DNA from: Flavobacterium gelatinilyticum
GTDB taxonomy: Bacteria > Bacteroidota > Bacteroidia > Flavobacteriales > Flavobacteriaceae
DNA: 64,000 nucleotides
Direction of reading: 5' to 3'
NCBI RefSeq assembly: GCF_027111295.1
Contig: NZ_CP114287.1
Coordinates: 1-64,000, forward strand
The position numbers and the translations under genes were made by a program. Position 1 is the stretch's first letter; each line of letters starts with the position of its first letter. Positions 38,086 to 47,600 of this stretch are shown here, in pieces. Below the pieces are notes generated by a model. The model did not search any database and was not told the origin of the DNA. It saw only the letters and a program-made list of their open reading frames with translations.

Positions 38086-40566
38086 ATGACCGCCAAATTT
38101 CACCAGTTTTCACTAATTTTTCTTCTCGCCGTTTTGCCTTTAAATTGTATAAACGGACAGGAAAATATTCTTTTTTATGATCATCCGGCCAGTTCATGGT
38201 TCGAATCCCTGCCATTAGGAAACGGCAGGTTAGGAGCGATGGTGTACGGACAGCCTGTCAATGAAATTATTCAGTTAAACGAAGGTACGCTCTGGGCAGG
38301 AGGACCTTACAGAAACGATAATCCAAAAACGGCAGGATCGTTAAAAAAGATTCAGGATTTGGTTTTTGCCGGAAAATATACAGAAGCTGAGGAACTTGCC
38401 TGCAAAGATATTATAACACAAGGTGCTCACGGCATGCCGTATCAAACCGCCGGAGAATTGCTTTTGAAATTTCCCGGACATGAAAAATACACTGATTTTA
38501 AAAGAGAACTAAATCTTGATAATGCGCTGTCCACGACAATTTATAAGGTGGATGATGTTGAATATAAACGAGAGGTTTTTACTTCGTTTACAGATCAGGT
38601 TGTGGTAATTAAAATTTCTTCGGATAAACCCAATCAGCTCCATTTTGCATTGGAACTGCACCGGGAAGGCAGTGTAAATTATGCTGTTAAAGGAAATGAT
38701 GTATTGCTGATGAAAGGACTTGGTTCTGATCATGAAGGAATTAAAGGGCAGGTAGCTTTTGAAACACAAGTGAAAGTAATGCCGCAGGGAGGAAAAGTTA
38801 CAGCATCTCTTAAATCACTTGAAGTTTCCGGAGCCGATTCGGCTGTAATATTTCTTTCTACGGGAACTAATTTTAAAAAGTACAATGATATTTCGGGAAA
38901 TGCTTCAAAAATTGCCGAATCTTATCTTAAGAAAGCACAAAAACAAAGTTATGAATCATTAAAGCACAAACATATTCAGTATTATAAGAATCTGTTCGGA
39001 AGGGTTTCTCTTAATCTTGGCTCTTCTTCACAATCAAAGAAAACAACTGATCTGCGTATTAAGGAATTTCCCCAAACATCAGATCCGGAACTTACAGCTT
39101 TGTATTTTCAGTTTGGACGTTATCTGCTCATTTGTTCCTCGCAACCTGGCGGTCAGCCTTCGACTTTACAAGGAATTTGGAATAACGAACTCGATCCTGC
39201 CTGGGACAGCAAGTATACCGTTAACATTAATACAGAAATGAATTACTGGCCGGCCGAAGTAACCAATCTTCCTGAAATGCATGAGCCTCTTATGGAAATG
39301 ATCAAAGACCTCTCGGTAACTGGGCGTGAAACTGCTAAAAATATGTACAACAGCAAGGGCTGGGTTACACATCATAATACGGATATATGGCGAATGACCG
39401 GAGCAATTGACGGGCAGACCGGAATCTGGCCTATGGGGTCGGCGTGGCTATCGCAGCATCTTTGGGAGAAATACCTGTATAACGGTGATACGGCATTTCT
39501 TAAATCGGTTTATCCGGTTTTAAAAGAAGCATCGCAGTTTTACATGGATTTTCTTATTGAAGAACCTGCACACAAATGGCTGGTAGTTTCGCCTTCTATA
39601 TCGCCTGAAAATGCTCCGTATTCAATTCGAAAACAATGGACTTTAATTGCAGCCGGAACCACACATGATAACCAGCTGCTGTTTGATTTATTTTCTAAAA
39701 CCATACGAACAGCACAAATTTTGAATAGGGACGCCGAATTTATTGCAGCTCTTGAAAAAGTAAAAGAAAGACTGGCACCTATGCAGATTGGCCGTTTTGG
39801 ACAATTGCAGGAATGGATGGAGGACTGGGACAATCCGGATGATCATCACAGGCACGTTTCGCATCTTTACGGCTTATTTCCTTCTGGACAAATTTCGCCA
39901 TATCGCACTCCGGAACTTTTTACGGCGGCGCGTACTTCACTGCTGCACAGAGGCGATCCTTCAACAGGCTGGTCGATGAACTGGAAAATAAACCTTTGGG
40001 CACGTCTTCAGGACGGGAATCACGCGCTTAATTTGATTAAAAATCAGATTAGTCCGGCGGTGCTTCCTGTTAAAGGAGAATTTCCGGACAGCGGCGGTAC
40101 GTATCCGAATATGCTTGATGCCTGTCCGCCCTTTCAGATTGACGGCAATTTTGGCTTTACATCCGGAATTGCCGAAATGCTTATGCAGAGTCATGACGGT
40201 GCTATTCAGTTATTACCGGCATTGCCCTCAGAATGGAAAGATGGTTTTGTAAAAGGACTGCGTGCCAGAGGCGGCTTTGAAATCAAAGAAATGAAATGGG
40301 AAAAGGGTAAATTAAAATACATTCAAATTGTATCGCATCTGGGCGGTAACTGCAGATTAAGATCTTTTTCGCCTTTGCCGCTTTCTTCCGGTTTAGAAGA
40401 AGTAAAGAACGACAAGATAAATCCAAATCCGTTTTATTCAGTGTTCGCTGTTAAAACACCAATTAATCATTCAACGGAAAAAAGTGCCGATTTAGGCATT
40501 GAAAAGGTCTATGAATATGATATCGAAACTCAAAAAAATCAGTTATTCGAGGTTTATTTACAGTAG
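38086..40566 (+). CDS. Secreted glycoside hydrolase family 95 (alpha-L-fucosidase/galactosidase type)
   Basis: This 826-residue enzyme has a signal peptide (about 1-25, ending LNCINGQEN). It covers the full GH95 architecture: an N-terminal beta domain opening with [20 protein letters not shown], an (alpha/alpha)6 barrel and a C-terminal beta domain. Active-site text includes [14 protein letters not shown] (about 378-391; the paired Asn that assist water), [10 protein letters not shown] (about 503; candidate general acid Glu) and [14 protein letters not shown] (about 619-632; Asp). The family mostly releases alpha-1,2-linked L-fucose, some members L-galactose, by inversion. It would act in the periplasm on plant, algal or mucin-like glycans. 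No SusC/SusD pair is nearby. The PPC-domain gene follows 51 bases downstream. Confidence 0.95.
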   Translation: MTAKFHQFSLIFLLAVLPLNCINGQENILFYDHPASSWFESLPLGNGRLGAMVYGQPVNEIIQLNEGTLWAGGPYRNDNPKTAGSLKKIQDLVFAGKYTEAEELACKDIITQGAHGMPYQTAGELLLKFPGHEKYTDFKRELNLDNALSTTIYKVDDVEYKREVFTSFTDQVVVIKISSDKPNQLHFALELHREGSVNYAVKGNDVLLMKGLGSDHEGIKGQVAFETQVKVMPQGGKVTASLKSLEVSGADSAVIFLSTGTNFKKYNDISGNASKIAESYLKKAQKQSYESLKHKHIQYYKNLFGRVSLNLGSSSQSKKTTDLRIKEFPQTSDPELTALYFQFGRYLLICSSQPGGQPSTLQGIWNNELDPAWDSKYTVNINTEMNYWPAEVTNLPEMHEPLMEMIKDLSVTGRETAKNMYNSKGWVTHHNTDIWRMTGAIDGQTGIWPMGSAWLSQHLWEKYLYNGDTAFLKSVYPVLKEASQFYMDFLIEEPAHKWLVVSPSISPENAPYSIRKQWTLIAAGTTHDNQLLFDLFSKTIRTAQILNRDAEFIAALEKVKERLAPMQIGRFGQLQEWMEDWDNPDDHHRHVSHLYGLFPSGQISPYRTPELFTAARTSLLHRGDPSTGWSMNWKINLWARLQDGNHALNLIKNQISPAVLPVKGEFPDSGGTYPNMLDACPPFQIDGNFGFTSGIAEMLMQSHDGAIQLLPALPSEWKDGFVKGLRARGGFEIKEMKWEKGKLKYIQIVSHLGGNCRLRSFSPLPLSSGLEEVKNDKINPNPFYSVFAVKTPINHSTEKSADLGIEKVYEYDIETQKNQLFEVYLQ

Positions 40567-40617
40567 TTTTTTGATATTTAAAGCGTAAATTTAGGGCTGT
40601 AATAAATTTTTAAAATT

Positions 40618-41136
40618 ATGAAGTCTATAAAAATTGTAATAGGATGTTTGTTGTTCCTATCAGTAAATTTATCTCATGCACAGCAAACCACTGATAACCA
40701 GAAGTGCCGCTATACCAAAACTTCACAAGGCTATTTAATGGTTTTACGTGAAGGTGATAATGTTCTGGCCGAAATTGAAAATCTGGCTAAAGAACAAAAA
40801 ATACTTTCTGCGAGTTTTACCGGAATTGGTTTTGCGCAGGAAGTTACTTTTGGTTTTTATGATTTCAGCCAGAAGAAATTCAATCCCAAAACGTTCAATA
40901 AGGTAGAAATGGGAAGCCTGACAGGATCAATAGCCTGGAGCGGCGATAAACCTTCACTGCACATTCACGGAGTAGCAACCAATGATAAATTTGATGCATA
41001 CGGCGGTCATATTCTGGCACTAAAAGTAGGAACGGGTTCAATGGAAGTTTATATTATCCTGAACAATGAAAAACTGGAAAGGAAAGTAGAACAGCCTTTA
41101 AATGCAAATGTTTTACAATTACCTTGTATAAAATAA
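40618..41136 (+). CDS. Exported PPC/DUF296-domain protein
   Basis: This 172-residue protein has a signal peptide (MKSIKIVIGCLLFLSVNLSH, cleaved near AQQTT) and a PPC (DUF296) domain. GYLMVLREGDNVLAEIENLAKEQKILSASFTGIG and HIHGVATNDKFDAYGGHILA (the GGH core, about 127) are the characteristic strands. PPC domains occur in plant AT-hook proteins and as small bacterial trimers; an exported copy cannot be a DNA-binding protein, so its role is unknown. It follows the GH95 gene and is probably co-transcribed with it. Confidence 0.85.
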   Translation: MKSIKIVIGCLLFLSVNLSHAQQTTDNQKCRYTKTSQGYLMVLREGDNVLAEIENLAKEQKILSASFTGIGFAQEVTFGFYDFSQKKFNPKTFNKVEMGSLTGSIAWSGDKPSLHIHGVATNDKFDAYGGHILALKVGTGSMEVYIILNNEKLERKVEQPLNANVLQLPCIK

Positions 41137-41171
41137 AAAAAGGGGATGTCTCGAAAGGAACATCCCTTTTT
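41136..41171 (+). terminator. Rho-independent terminator
   Basis: AAAAAGGGGATGT (from 41137) pairs with ACATCCCTTTTT (41160-41171) around CTCGAAAGGA. It directly follows the PPC-domain gene and ends the GH95-PPC unit. Confidence 0.88.
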
Positions 41172-41231
41172 GATACTAACTCAAAATGTAACGGTCAATT
41201 TTTCAATGGATTGAAATCTGTTACTATTTTA

Positions 41232-41579
41232 TTAATCGATTTTGTAACCGTCATCCGCAAAAGTCTCAGGCTCCTCCGGTTCACGGTCATTTTCATCGTA
41301 ATCTTCTACAAGATCATCGTCAAGATCATCTTGATCGAGATCATCTTGATCGAGATCATCTTCTTCATCCCAATCATCCTCATCATTGTCCAGATCCTCT
41401 TCGTCATCGCGATCAAGGGAGTTAGAAAATTCGTTGTCCAGATATTCGTTATCGCTTAGCTGCTGTTCTTGATAAGCATATTCATTCTCCGGTTCGCGGT
41501 ATTGATTATTTGTATTTTGAATTTCAGCCGCATCATTACGATTATCTTCTTCGTAATTGGTGTATTTATCAGTTGCCAT
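41232..41579 (-). CDS. Small, extremely acidic unknown protein
   Basis: This 115-residue protein is dominated by Asp, Glu, Asn and Tyr, with no signal peptide. The second half is almost wholly D/E/N (for example LDRDDEEDLDNDEDD, LDQDDLDQDDLDDD). A 15-base DNA unit (GATCATCTTGATCGA on the + strand) is repeated in tandem at 41324-41353 and underlies LDQDD repeats. Such low-complexity acidic proteins are intrinsically disordered and may bind cations or basic proteins. It is 143 bases downstream of the eCIS ATPase on the same strand and could belong to that operon or stand alone. Confidence 0.6.
   Translation of the reverse strand: MATDKYTNYEEDNRNDAAEIQNTNNQYREPENEYAYQEQQLSDNEYLDNEFSNSLDRDDEEDLDNDEDDWDEEDDLDQDDLDQDDLDDDLVEDYDENDREPEEPETFADDGYKID
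41324..41358 (-). repeat. 15-base tandem repeat coding LDQDD
   Basis: Two full copies of GATCATCTTGATCGA and part of a third lie inside the acidic protein gene, in frame. Copy-number change would add or remove five residues without a frameshift. Confidence 0.75.
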
Positions 41580-41721
41580 ACTAGTTGAATTTAATTAATA
41601 TTATCCTTTTTTAACTTCTGAATTAAGAAGTATTATAGAGATAAAATTAAAATTTTAACCACCGTCAGTTTTATAGTATTCTGGTTTACAGCTGCTAAAT
41701 TTTCATTTATTCAAAAACAGT

Positions 41722-43026
41722 TCACATCATTTTTCCTTCTTTAGCATATTCTTTTTTAATTCCCTGAATAAGATGATGCAGCTTAATGCTTTCATTTTCG
41801 TCCTCTAAAGTCCGCAGACAAGCGTACTGAATAATATTGACAATATTGGCACCTGTAATATCATATTTTTTAGAAAGCTCATTCAGGTTAACATCTTCAG
41901 CAATTTTGATTCCTTTAGGAAGGTTGTTCTGCCAAAGCTGTAAACGCTCGTTATACGACGGTACATCAAACTCAATTATAGACTGAAACCTTCTGGTAAA
42001 AGCCGTATCGATATTAGTTTTGAAATTAGAAGCCAGAATAACCAAACCCGGATGATTTTCGATGCGCTGCAGCAAATACGAAACCTCCTGATTGGCATAT
42101 TTATCATGAGCATCGCGAACATTGGTTCTTTTTCCAAAAACCGCATCTGCTTCGTCAAAAAACAGAATCCAGTCTTTGTCGGCGGCTTTGTCAAATAATG
42201 ATGAAAGATTTTTTTCGGTTTCGCCAATGTATTTAGAAATTACCATAGAAAGATCTATTCGGTAGACGTCTCTTTTGGTGTATTTTCCCAAAAGTGAAGC
42301 AGTAAGGGTTTTTCCGGTTCCGGGAGAACCGTAAAACATTACCCTGAAACCGGGCTTAATTTTACTTTTCATGTTCCACTCGTGAAGCAGTATATCATTA
42401 AATTTCAGCCAGGTTTCTATTTCTTTAATCTGATTTAGAGTAGAAGAATTCAGTACCAGATCGTCCCAGTCGAGTTGTGTTTCGATCAGCTGAGCAGGAA
42501 AGATACTGCTGAGCTGCGGTTTCAGGATTTTTCCAGTAATGAATTTTTCAATGTATTCGTCTTCCAGAATCAGCAGACCGCTTAATTTTGGTTCGCCATT
42601 TGGAACGGTTTCTATTTTGATAATTCCCTTTTGATATAAATAAGACTGATTGTGAAGGTAATTGTAAAAAGCAATCCGTTCTTCAAGATCATTTCCAGCC
42701 AATAAAAATTGAGCCGTTTCACCCGTTGGCAGTATACCTCGGTGATTCTTTGATTTCATGCCGCCAAACTCCGGAAGTTCACCGCCGTTTGGCAGATACT
42801 CGGCCATGATAGAACTCAAAAAATCCGGTTTAATGTGCGGTACAAGTCCCAATGCCAATAAAAGCGCATCCGTTTCTGAAAGGGTGTTTTCGATGATAAA
42901 TTCGTTTATAAAACTGTTGTCATCAACTGCACTTAGAATCGGTTTTGCCGTTGGATTTTCGGCCTGAAAAAGGATATCAAGCTGAAATGTAAATTGGTTT
43001 TTGAGAAGGGTGAATACGTTTTCCAT
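41722..43026 (-). CDS. eCIS AAA+ ATPase (Afp15/Cis15-like)
   Basis: This 434-residue cytoplasmic AAA+ ATPase has Walker A GSPGTGKTLTA (about 231-241) and Walker B WILFFDEADAVFGKR (about 283-297). Sensor/arginine-finger text FTRRFQSIIEFDVP is at about 340-353, and a winged lid includes ITGANIVNIIQYAC. The N-terminal about 200 residues are a non-ATPase domain. One such ATPase is a standard component of extracellular contractile injection systems (Afp15 in the antifeeding prophage) and is thought to aid assembly or cargo loading. It begins 1 base after the CHAP gene and closes the cluster. Confidence 0.9.
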   Translation of the reverse strand: MENVFTLLKNQFTFQLDILFQAENPTAKPILSAVDDNSFINEFIIENTLSETDALLLALGLVPHIKPDFLSSIMAEYLPNGGELPEFGGMKSKNHRGILPTGETAQFLLAGNDLEERIAFYNYLHNQSYLYQKGIIKIETVPNGEPKLSGLLILEDEYIEKFITGKILKPQLSSIFPAQLIETQLDWDDLVLNSSTLNQIKEIETWLKFNDILLHEWNMKSKIKPGFRVMFYGSPGTGKTLTASLLGKYTKRDVYRIDLSMVISKYIGETEKNLSSLFDKAADKDWILFFDEADAVFGKRTNVRDAHDKYANQEVSYLLQRIENHPGLVILASNFKTNIDTAFTRRFQSIIEFDVPSYNERLQLWQNNLPKGIKIAEDVNLNELSKKYDITGANIVNIIQYACLRTLEDENESIKLHHLIQGIKKEYAKEGKMM

Positions 43027-43027
43027 T

Positions 43028-43846
43028 TTATACTAATGCTTCAATTGAAAAAAAGTCTATTTTGGATTGTTTGTAATTTCTAATTCTGTTCATAACCGCG
43101 TTTCCGTTATGAGAGCCATCCGAATTAGTATTTCCTTCGATTGTTTCGATAAGATCGCCATTAATGGCCGTTACAATTCCGGTATGAAACCAGTCATTTG
43201 TAGTTTTTTGAAGCAGAAATATATCGCCGGGTTTTAATAATGAAGGATTAGTTCGGGCTGTCTGGAAACGTGTGAGTATTTTTTTCTGAAGTCCGGTTGT
43301 TCCCACAGTATCACAGCTGTATGTTAAAGGCATAAGAGTTTTGAAATTTTTTCCCTGTACAGAAGCTGCCTGATCGATAATTGCCTGAACAAATCCCATA
43401 CACCAAAACCAGTCACTTCCTTCATTGCCGTCCATATAACTTCGCACCCACGGACCGCTGTTGCTCTGATTATGAATTACAAGTTCAAAAGGATGATTTT
43501 TAAGGTGATTTTTGGCTGTGTTTACTACCAATTCTCTCAGATTACTGCCTTGCACCGGATCTTCAAAAGCTTTTTTTAGCGGCAATACGAGCAGATCAAA
43601 TGTTTTTTGATCGACAATTCCGTTTTGAGTTACGTTATTGGCTTTTTGAAAATTCAGAACCGCTTTTTCGGTTGCCGGTCCAAAATCCCCGTCGATACCC
43701 GCTGCAGTTCCAGAACTTGGATGCTGCATAGAATACAAATTGAGCCAGGACTGGATTTTTTCAACGTCTTTTTTGTTGTTACTGGTACCTCTTCGTTGTT
43801 GCGGTGCTTTAATAACGAGTTCTTTTTTGTAGAATGTTTTTTGCAT
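43028..43846 (-). CDS. Peptidoglycan-binding plus CHAP-like cysteine peptidase
   Basis: This 272-residue protein lacks a signal peptide. Domain 1 (about 22-95) is a PG_binding_1 module: KIQSWLNLYSMQHP, GIDGDFGPATEKAVLNFQKANNV, GIVDQKTFDLLV. Domain 2 (about 125-272) looks like a CHAP/NlpC-P60-type amidase or endopeptidase. The candidate nucleophile Cys is in SDWFWCMGFVQAI (about 149), the His in DWFHTGIVTAING (about 219), and a polar residue in IEGNTNSDG. It may cut peptidoglycan to release assembled particles or act as cargo. It is embedded between the ankyrin and ATPase genes. Confidence 0.82.
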   Translation of the reverse strand: MQKTFYKKELVIKAPQQRRGTSNNKKDVEKIQSWLNLYSMQHPSSGTAAGIDGDFGPATEKAVLNFQKANNVTQNGIVDQKTFDLLVLPLKKAFEDPVQGSNLRELVVNTAKNHLKNHPFELVIHNQSNSGPWVRSYMDGNEGSDWFWCMGFVQAIIDQAASVQGKNFKTLMPLTYSCDTVGTTGLQKKILTRFQTARTNPSLLKPGDIFLLQKTTNDWFHTGIVTAINGDLIETIEGNTNSDGSHNGNAVMNRIRNYKQSKIDFFSIEALV

Positions 43847-43910
43847 GATTACGGTTTTTTAAAGGTTAGATTCGTTTTTTGGTGGTTTGTCAATGGAGTT
43901 TGTTGTAATA

Positions 43911-44606
43911 CTATTTTTTTAGATGGATATGTAAGAAGTCCAAGATTTCGGTATTTCCCACTTTTTGAGCAAAGGTTAAAGTGTCCTCACCAGCTCTGTT
44001 TTTATATCCTTCTATCTTTGCTCCTTTACTTATAAGAAATTTTACTGCATTAATATTCTTGTGTGATATAGCAAACATTAAAGGTGTTCCGTTTCCATTT
44101 CCATAATTTATATCCGCTCCGTGATTTAAAAGAAATTCTATTAATTCAAAACTGGCGTCAGCTTCGACTGCTCTTATCAATGGTGTTTTCAGATTACCAT
44201 TATCAGCATTAACATTTGCTTTATTTTCAATTAATATTTTTGAAATAGTGTAATTGTTTCCAGAACATGCTATTTGTAAAGGATTGTTCAATTCATCATT
44301 ATATAAAGACAAATCAGCCATCTTTTGCAGCAAGGTTTTAATATTATTGGGACAATTGTAATTTGCGGCGTGAATGAGCGGTGTGTTTCCATTGTAATCC
44401 TTTATATTAACATTGCTTCCCTGTTCAATTAGGGTTTCTATTATAACTTCAGAATCTTCTACTAAGGCAGCTATATGAATTAGGGCGGCATCAGTACTGC
44501 TAAAGTCATCAATACTTGTTTTTTTTACATTTTTGATTTTGTTTAAAAACTCATCGGTCTTTTTTTGATAAATCAACTCTGATAGTTCGTCAATATTCTT
44601 TTTCAT
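43911..44606 (-). CDS. Ankyrin-repeat protein, candidate immunity or cargo-partner protein
   Basis: This 231-residue cytoplasmic protein consists of about six ankyrin repeats. These include DAALIHIAALVEDSEVIIETLIEQGSN, NTPLIHAANYNCPNNIKTLLQK, NPLQIACSGNNYTISKILIENKAN, KTPLIRAVEADASFELIEFLLNHGAD and GTPLMFAISHKNINAVKFLISKGA. Its ATG is 6 bases after the stop of the 1394-residue DUF4157 protein. In polymorphic toxin systems ankyrin proteins often serve as immunity proteins next to the toxin, so it may neutralise that protein's C-terminal domain. This is inference. It looks more AT-rich than its neighbours. Confidence 0.85.
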   Translation of the reverse strand: MKKNIDELSELIYQKKTDEFLNKIKNVKKTSIDDFSSTDAALIHIAALVEDSEVIIETLIEQGSNVNIKDYNGNTPLIHAANYNCPNNIKTLLQKMADLSLYNDELNNPLQIACSGNNYTISKILIENKANVNADNGNLKTPLIRAVEADASFELIEFLLNHGADINYGNGNGTPLMFAISHKNINAVKFLISKGAKIEGYKNRAGEDTLTFAQKVGNTEILDFLHIHLKK

Positions 44607-44612
44607 AATTCA

Positions 44613-47600
44613 TTAGATTATAAACCTGCCTTTTGAATGAAGGCTGGCGATTAACTGCATTGCTTTATTAAAATCGCTTGGAACATTCACAACAGCTCTT
44701 GGCCTGCCTGCTTTTCTGGTATTCATTCTTTCTACAAAAGAATCTGGACCACCGCTGTAGCTTGTAAAATTGCCTCTTCGCCTTTCATCATTTATAAATC
44801 TTGCCATTGTTTCTGTTAGATGATAATCAGGAAATAAATCAAAATTTTCCATAGCCATCAGAATATTCCAACCTTCGGTATTTGGGTTAAACTTACGGTC
44901 TTCTGCTTTTCCAAAGTCAGGAATTTCAATGTTTCCTTTGCTGAATTTTTTTGAGGCAGCAGGACTTGGATTCCAGGTATTTGTATTCGGATCATGATTC
45001 ATATATCCATACTCAGCGACAACAGTTCTTGGATAACCATGATATTCAATATCTTTTACGCCCTCTGTTGGAAATTGGTCATGAAATGTTACTTTAACAT
45101 CATACCATAATACTTTTTTCCCGGCAGACCTTACATCAGCAACAGCCGCAGATTCCATTTTGTTATAAAATTCTGTATTTACAGATGATTTCGTAGGAAC
45201 AAGATTAGAATCGGTGGCTTTTCCACCCAAGCCATCATGTAATAAATGCATTTTGACATAGTTGCCAATTTCTCGAACAGAAGCATCAACTTTTATTAAT
45301 TTTCCATTTTTGTCTTCAATGGTTTTTCCGCCGCTTACAATGAAATTTTGCAATTTTTTCCAGCCTGCTAAAGATTCCCCGTTGTTTAAACTTGCATCCT
45401 CACCAGGCGGCGTTTGTTTTGGATCATTCGTAATATATTTTGCATGAAAAGAAGTCCCTAAAACTCCATTTTGAAAAGCCGGAAGTTCTGCAGGAGGAGG
45501 TTTAGGAGTGGTCTTCGAAATAGTTTTTTCACTTTTTTGAATATAATTAAACTTCCAGTTTTCACCTGCATCAGTAACTGATGAAATATCAATTACCGAT
45601 GAATGATCTCTATTGACTTTATTTTTTATTGCCTGAGCTTCATCAGAAGTGACTTCTCCCTGATCTTTTTCTTTTTCTCCTTCAGAATCAATCTCAGCTA
45701 AAGCTCCCGCAATTGGACCTGATGTTGATGTCGCTTCCGGCTGGTTTCGTCCCATCAATCTGTCCAGCATCGCCATTCCCGTATCAACAGCCTTATTCAC
45801 CAGCCATGTCAATGCTTCGTCAACCATTTTTTGTACTGAAATAATCATTTCGCCTATTTTAGCGCCAATTCCGGTAAGACCAACCTGATTGGCAAGGAAT
45901 CCAATAACAATAGGCATTGCTTCGCCCATAGTTCTTTCGAGATAATTGGCCGCTGTGGTGACATTTCCTTTGGCGATATCGGCGACACCATTAACAAACG
46001 AATTGACTACTTCGAGCATTTCACGCAGGTATTTTACAAAACTTTCAATCGCGTTGTACAGTGCCATAGCACCGTTTATGACCGCCATAATTCCCGTTGG
46101 GTCTAACATACTCAGCAGTTTGGCCGTTATTCGGTTGACGATGCGTTCCATCACAAAGTTTTTAACCGAATCCAAAAGGGTATTCCAAAGGTTACTGAGC
46201 TGTTCCTGAATTTTATCCCAGATTGCCGCCATACCGCGTTCCTGAACATCTTTTATAAATGTCCAGATACCTTCGAGCGTATTGATCATACCGCGGATTT
46301 TCGCCACACGTGCCGGACCAATTCTAGGATGCGCAGCGAGTTTCTCCCATATTTTTTCCATTGAGATTCCCAGAACTTCAAGTACCCACGAAATCACACC
46401 TTTTAATGAGAAATCAGTCAGAACAGGAAGATTGGCATCTTTCAGTTCACTCATTAACCAGCCCGTTACACCGTTGATTAAATGGTTTACAATATTGCTG
46501 AAGAACTGAACAAATCCCTGCTTAATGGCGCGGAGTATATTTTTAAGGAACCCAATAGGATCTTTTTTGATGTCATCTATGGCCTGCATAGCACGGCTTA
46601 TGATGTTCCCGATGAGATCGAATGGGAAATTCATGATTTCCAGAATCGCCATAATTACGATTCGTATAATCTCTGCTACAAAAGCAATCAGACGCCCTAT
46701 TGGTTCACCGAATTTTTCGATAATTCGGGTAAAAGCATCAATAGGATTAATCAGATCGTTGATGGTAAACGAATTCCAGAGATCTGTAAAAAGCTCTATA
46801 ATAGAGGCAGGTGTCATATTCAGCGCCGCAACTGCAGCTTCGACCTGACCCGCAATTCTGGCTATGGCTCCCGTTTCGACCATTTGAGCATATTGCTGCT
46901 CGCCGCCTTCCATCAGACTCATAAAACCTTTAATAAGATTGGGAACCGTTCTTGCCACGGTTTCACCCGTAAATGGATCACGGCCTATAATAACTTTTAT
47001 AAGCGAATAGCCTCTAACTGAAGCAGCCTGAGCCGACAGCCATCCCAGTAAGGAATCTTTAACGAGTTCCAATACTTTAAGAGCTACGCCGGAAGCAAAA
47101 TCCCAAACGCGCTGCAGGAATGCGCCTGCCTGTGTTGCAAGAGCCAAAAGATTATCAGCAATGTTTGCCAAATTCGAAGGTTGAATCGCATCCCAGGCTG
47201 CTGTGATAAGACTGCGCAGCTCGCCTAAAAGTGAGTTGAAAGTGCCTACCTGAGTATCAAGCCAGTCTGCGGTTTTTTGCAGTGTGCCTTTTTCACGCAT
47301 TTGTTCCAGCTCGGTTTCTTTACCTATCAGGATTAAGAAATCTTCGAGAATTTCTACCGTTGTGGCGCTGACTTCCTGATTGCGCAGCGGATCGTATTTT
47401 ATGATTTTTTTGATTAAAGACCAGGCTTTATTTTCGGCCAGAATAGGTTCAGCAACATCGATCAGGGCTTCTTTGATCCAGGTAATCACCTGATCGACAG
47501 TTGCACTTACAAAAGATGTGATTCGGTTAACGACTTCATTGAATTTTTCGACAATCAGATCAATAATATCCGTGTAAGGAAAAGATACTGCATTCCAGAC

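Noticed and set aside
46482..47021. Long + strand open frame (179 codons) inside the large DUF4157 gene
   Set aside because: It is antisense to a well-supported domain protein and its product is Arg/Ile/Tyr-rich shadow text with no family features.
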